A stretch of 64,000 bases of DNA from NCBI GenBank assembly GCA_963930645.1, contig OZ005652.1, positions 321,160,244 through 321,224,243 of the forward strand, written 5' to 3'. Origin of the DNA: Salticus scenicus. Its lineage: Eukaryota > Arthropoda > Arachnida > Araneae > Salticidae. Below the pieces are notes generated by a model. The model did no database searches, was not told the DNA's origin, and saw nothing but the letters and a program-made list of their open reading frames with translations. Positions 59,531 to 64,000 of this stretch are shown here, one piece after another (the first letter of the stretch is position 1; each line of letters starts with the position of its first letter). Both the position numbers and the translations under genes were made by a program.

Positions 59531-59791
59531 ATTATATTAATGTAAATTTTAATGACAAAAAACTATAAAAATCAGATTGTTAATTTGTTTTAACAAACTC
59601 TTCAAAAAAGGTAAAGCATTTATTGATTCCATAATCAAATGAAACTATTTGTACAAGGAATTCACACGCAAAAAGAGAAAATTGGATAAAAGAAAAGCCA
59701 TTTCTCTTATTCATGAAAAATTAGGAGCACTAAATTTCAAATAAAATTTAACCCTCTTCCCCCCCCCCCCCCCCCCACAAATATATATATA
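59531..59791. repeat. Flank duplicated at 62061-62315
   Basis: About 260 bp upstream of the two Tc1 fold-back elements is almost identical (starting ATTATATTAATGTAAATTTT and ending in a C run and ATATATATA), at an offset of 2530 bases. The C run is 18 here and 12 in the other copy. Confidence 0.9.
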
Positions 59792-61188
59792 CACTACTGG
59801 CCATTAAAATTGCTACACCAAGAAGGAATAATAATAACGGAATGGAATTTGTTGGACACATACATTATAGTAGGAAGAACAATTGATTAAATTTTCAGGA
59901 AATCTCGGGTAATATGTACTGAGAAAACAGTACATAAAGCACCGACCTCTGTGAGCAATAACAGCACTTATCTGCCTAGGCACTGAATCGAACAGCGATT
60001 GGATGACATGTACGGGTAGAGCACTTCATGAAGTTTTAACACGATGCCACAATTCATCGTTCGAAGTTACTGGTGAGTGGTGGGGGGCCAGTCGCTTTTC
60101 AACGATTAAACAGTCATTTTCATTGGTGCGAGATCAGGAGAAAGCGCTTGCTAGAGTAACAGTCGATAACATTCTGTATCAAAGAAGGTCCGAACAATAC
60201 AAAAAACTTGCGGTCGTGCATTATCTTGCTTAATTTTTGCTCTACGGAGGCCTTGAATACAGGGCAGAGGGGCGGGCCTTAACCCATCAGAAATTTAATG
60301 GCCGCCGTTCAGAGAGTGCCAGGAATACGAACAAGAAGTAATCGAGATGTGTATCCAATGGGAACCCATAACAACATTGAGAATGATGGACAGTATAATG
60401 ATGTCGAATCCCAGCTGGCAATGGGCATTATTCATAATGCCGTTAAATACGTATAAGGCAATCTTGATGATGTGAACAGGATTGTGATTTGTCTGAAAGG
60501 CGACTTCACGCCATTCCAGTGTCCAGGTTCATCGTTGATCACACATTAATGGCGCCCATATCAATGATGCAGTTTTGAGGGTAATCAGAATTTTGGTAGC
60601 TGCATACCACCTGGATTGATGGTATGTGATACCATTGGATACACGTCCCGATAACCTCTTGCTTTCATTCTGGCCACTCTAAATACCAGCCATTACATTT
60701 CTGACGAGTTAGGCCCATCGCTCTGCCCTTATTCAAGGCCTCCGAAGCGCAACATTTAGGCAAGATAAAGCACGACCGCAAGTTGTTTGTATTGTTCGGA
60801 CCTTCTTTGATACAGAATGTTATCGACTGTTGCTCTGGCAAACGCGTTCTCCTAATCTCGCACCAATGAAAATGACTGTTTAATCGTTGAAAAGCGACTG
60901 CCCCCCCCCTTTACTTCGATCGATGAATTGTGGCATCGTGTTAAAACATCATGAAGTGCTTTATCCGTACATGTTATCCAATCGCTGTTCTCATAAATGC
61001 CTAGGCAAATAAGTGCTGTTATTGCTCACAGAGGTCTCTGCTTTATGTACTGTTTTCTCAGTACATATAACTCGAAATTTCCTGAAATTTTAATCAATTG
61101 TTCTTCCTACTATAATGTATGTGTCCAACAAATTTCATTCCGTTATTATTATTCCTTCTTGGTGTAGCAATTTTAATGGCCAGTAGTG
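59792..61188. mobile_element. Fold-back Tc1-like element 1
   Basis: TA lies on both sides (59790-59791, 61189-61190). The ends CACTACTGGCCATTAAAATT match as inverted repeats that continue for ~470 bp on each side. Each arm encodes, reading inward-to-outward, the C-terminal part of Tc1 transposase: on the right arm the plus strand shows GLRSATFRQDKARPQVV, SPNLAPMK and DELWHRVKTS. Multiple stops make both copies non-functional. Transposase N-terminus and HTH are absent. Confidence 0.85.
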
Positions 61189-61190
61189 TA

Positions 61191-61649
61191 TATATATATA
61201 ATAAATTTAAAAATATCTCTCCTTATCGTTAATCTTTAACTTTTGTTTCTAATGTTTTATACAAATCTTACTAGCAAAAATGATATTTTATTTATTTATT
61301 TATTTTTGTTAAGAAAAGAAGAAGAATGATGAATACTGAAGTAAAACAACACAGGATTTCAATTACTCACTGTTACGCGTATTATATGTACTTTTTGGAG
61401 ACAACATGATTAAAAGACATAAAAACATCCTAACAAATTAGACACACTAACCATTTTCCTGTATGGGAAAGCTGATATTTATGTAAACACATATAAAACA
61501 GAGTTTAAATAGGGAGTTCAAAAAAGAAATAGTAGATCTGTTTTTTAAACACGAATTTCTGAGATCTAAAACTGATCAACCTAGTCAGGATGACTACTAA
61601 TTTTCTGGTATTAACAAGACTACAAGAAAAAAGGGTTTATGAGGCAATT

Positions 61650-61715
<66 letters not shown>

Positions 61716-62060
61716 TTTGATCCATTTTTGAGATATGATATCCACCAAAACTTGACATGCTCAATTGTAGAACAGCAAACAACAATTACATACGGAAGGA
61801 TGTTTAGAAGGGAGATACTATGGCGAGTTTGAAAAAAATCCGTGCAGCCGTTTTCACAGGAACACTCTTGTGAAATTGTACCTTTGCACGCAAATTTAGC
61901 TACTTATACATGACGCCTATCAATTTTTCTGAACTAACCAAATAATTTATACGAAAGGACATCTAATAGATTATTTATATAGCAACTCTAAAAAATATCG
62001 GTGCATCCGGTTTGGATCTACGGACTTACGATTCGACTTCTCGTTTCCAAAGTCCCACTT
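61191..62060. other. Spacer with AT microsatellite
   Basis: (AT)n at about 61665-61713 after an A run. 61740-62030 is a GC-mixed patch ('atgatatccaccaaaacttgac', 'ccgtgcagccgttttcacagg'), possibly the end of an old repeat. No gene. Confidence 0.6.
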
Positions 62061-62315
62061 ATTATATTAATGTAAATTTTAATGACAAAAAACTATAAAA
62101 ATCAGAATGTTAATTTGTTTTAACAAACTCTTCAAAAAAGGTAAAACATTTATTGATTCCATAATCAAATGAAACTATTTGTACAAGGAATTCACATGCA
62201 AAAAGAGAAAATTGGATAAAAGAAAAGCCATTTCTCTTATTCATGAAAAATTAGGAGCACTAAATTTCAAATAAAATTTAACCCTCTTCCCCCCCCCCCC
62301 ACAAATATATATATA

Positions 62316-63724
62316 CACTACTGGCCATTAAAATTGCTACACCAAGAAGGAATAATAATAACGGAATGAAATTTGTTGGACACATACATTATAGTAGGAA
62401 GAACAATTGATTAAATTTTCAGGAAATCTCGGGTAATATGTACTGAGAAAACAGTACATAAAGCAGCGACCTCTGTGAGCAATAACAGCACTTATCTGCC
62501 TAGGCACTGAATCGAACAGCGATTGGATGACATGTACGGGTAGAGCACTTCATGAAGTTTTAACACGATGCCACAAGTCATCGATCGAAGTTACGGGTGA
62601 GTAGTGGGGGGGGGCAGTCGCTTTTCAGCGATTAAACAGTCATTTTCATTGGTGCGAGATCAGGAGAACGCGCTGGCCAGAGCAACAGTCGAACACATTC
62701 GGCATCAATGAAGGTCCAGACAATATGGACAACTTGCGGTCGTGCATTGTTCTGCTTAAATGTTGCGTTTCGGAGGCCTTGAACATAGGGCAGAGCGATG
62801 GGCCTTAATTTGTCAAAAATGTAATGGCTTGTATTCAGAGTGGCGGGAATGGAAACAAGAGGTGACCGGGACGTGTATGCAATGGTACCACACACCATCA
62901 ATCCAGGTGGTGACTCAGTATGCGGCTACCAAAATTCTGATTACCCTGAAAATTGCATCAATGATATGGGCGCTATTAATGTGTGATCAACGATGAACCT
63001 GGACGCAGGAATGGCGTGAAGTCACTTTTCAGACAAATAACAATCCTGTTTACAGCATCAAGATTGCCTTATCCGTATGGCATTATGAATAATGCACATT
63101 GCCAGCTGGGATTCGATATCATCATACTGTCCCTGATTTGCAATGATGCTATGGGTTCCCATTGGATACACGTCTCGATTACTTCATGTTCGTATTCCTG
63201 GCACTCTGAACAGCGGCCATTAAATTTCTGATGAGTTAAGGCCCGCCCCTCTGCCTTGTGTTCGAGGCCTCCATAGCGCAAAATTTAAGCAAGATAATGC
63301 ACGATCGCAAGTTGTTTGTATTGTCCGGACCTTCTTTGATACAGTATGTGTTTGACTGTTGCTCTGGCCAGCGCATTCACCTGATCTCGCACCAATGAAA
63401 ATGACTGTTTAATCGTTGAAAAGCGACTGTTCCACCACCACTCACCAGTAACTTCGATCGATGAATTGTGGCATCGTGTTAAAACTTAATGAAGAGCTCT
63501 ACCCGTACATGTCATCCAATCGCTGTTCGATTCAATGCCTAGGCAAATATGTGCTGTTATTGCTCTCAGAGGTCGCTGCTTTTCGCACTGTTTTCTCAGT
63601 ACATATTACTGCAAATTTCCTGAAATTTTAATCAACTGTTCTTTCTAATATAATGTATGTATTTAACAAATTTCATACCGTTATTATTATTTGTTCTTGG
63701 TGTAGCAATTTTAAGGGACAGTAG
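62316..63724. mobile_element. Fold-back Tc1-like element 2, centre inverted
   Basis: It has the same ends and arms as element 1. On the minus strand of the left arm and centre: MMVCGTIAYTSRSPLVSIPA, GLRNATFKQNNARPQVVHIV and WPARSPDLAPMK. The second catalytic Asp of the QDNARPH motif is Asn and the later Glu is lost, so it is inactive. The central ~450 bp (about 62795-63240) is the reverse complement of the corresponding part of element 1. Confidence 0.85.
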
Positions 63725-63726
63725 TA

Positions 63727-64000
63727 TATTTATACGTATCGAGAATGTTAACAATATGTTATTTTATAAATGTTATTTTATATTGCTGTTAAAAGTACAC
63801 AATAGATAACATATTAAACTCCATTTTCAAGTTGCATCCAACCTTAGTGCTCAAAGTGTGTAGTTGGGCATTAAAGTTGTATAGTGTGTATATGTAAAGT
63901 ATTCATATAAAGAGAAATACATTTCGTAAAATAAGATAACATAAATAGATATTTTGATTGATAAAATAATTTCTCTTTTCTTTAATAAATTTATTAATAT
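63727..64000. other. No gene recognised
   Basis: AT-rich end of the window with no coding or repeat signal. Confidence 0.5.

Noticed and set aside
62760..63281. Apparent proteins of 70-82 residues in the Tc1 elements (plus-strand 62760-62996 and others)
   Set aside because: They are reverse-strand shadows of the decayed transposase arms.

Overview
This 64 kb window is AT-rich nuclear DNA from an arthropod, most likely an arachnid and probably a spider. The evidence is a split cuticle-protein gene with a Rebers-Riddiford (RR) chitin-binding domain, a divergent ionotropic receptor (IR), and a dense mixture of arthropod-type transposons (copia, Penelope, piggyBac, Tc1/mariner, Helitron, tRNA-derived SINEs). 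Genes are sparse; most of the window is repeats, many nested in one another.

Layout. 1-1115: edge of a GCTGCC satellite, a C-rich minisatellite and a Helitron Rep fragment. 2185-12491: a four-level nest. A ~170 bp tandem-array element is split by a head-to-head pair of Penelope-like elements (12 bp target duplication), which is split by a copia LTR retrotransposon on the minus strand (5 bp duplication), whose 3' LTR is split by a piggyBac element (TTAA duplication). 12495-14165: a GCTGCC array. 15420-16190: a third array family with a terminal hairpin. 17769-20780: a fold-back Tc1 element carrying a MITE, then degenerate tandem repeats. 22465-23105: decayed GCTGCC copy. 23838-25180: an ionotropic receptor gene on the minus strand with one apparent frameshift. 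26970-30370: two more tandem-array families. 34020-34434: Tc1-like transposase N-terminus.

37863-45735 (minus) holds the best host gene: a glycine-rich RR cuticular protein. It has a TATA promoter in a GC-rich island, a two-codon first exon, a ~6 kb intron full of transposons, a 350-codon GYGG-rich exon and a 90-residue RR exon. 46830-64000 is repeat-dominated: a 142 bp tandem array, piggyBac MITEs, an inverted GCTGCC array (50600-53225), a possible 3.2 kb unclassified element, and two fold-back Tc1 elements inside a ~2.5 kb-offset duplication, whose central segments are inverted relative to each other.

The most unusual signal is a class of tandem-array elements with different monomers but the same architecture: monomer array, short ACA/ACAG-type repeat, unique tail, and a terminal hairpin based on ACTTTC/GAAAGT whose inner stem differs between copies yet stays base-paired. 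They look like mobile units with defined ends, possibly rolling-circle (Helentron-like); that classification is inference.
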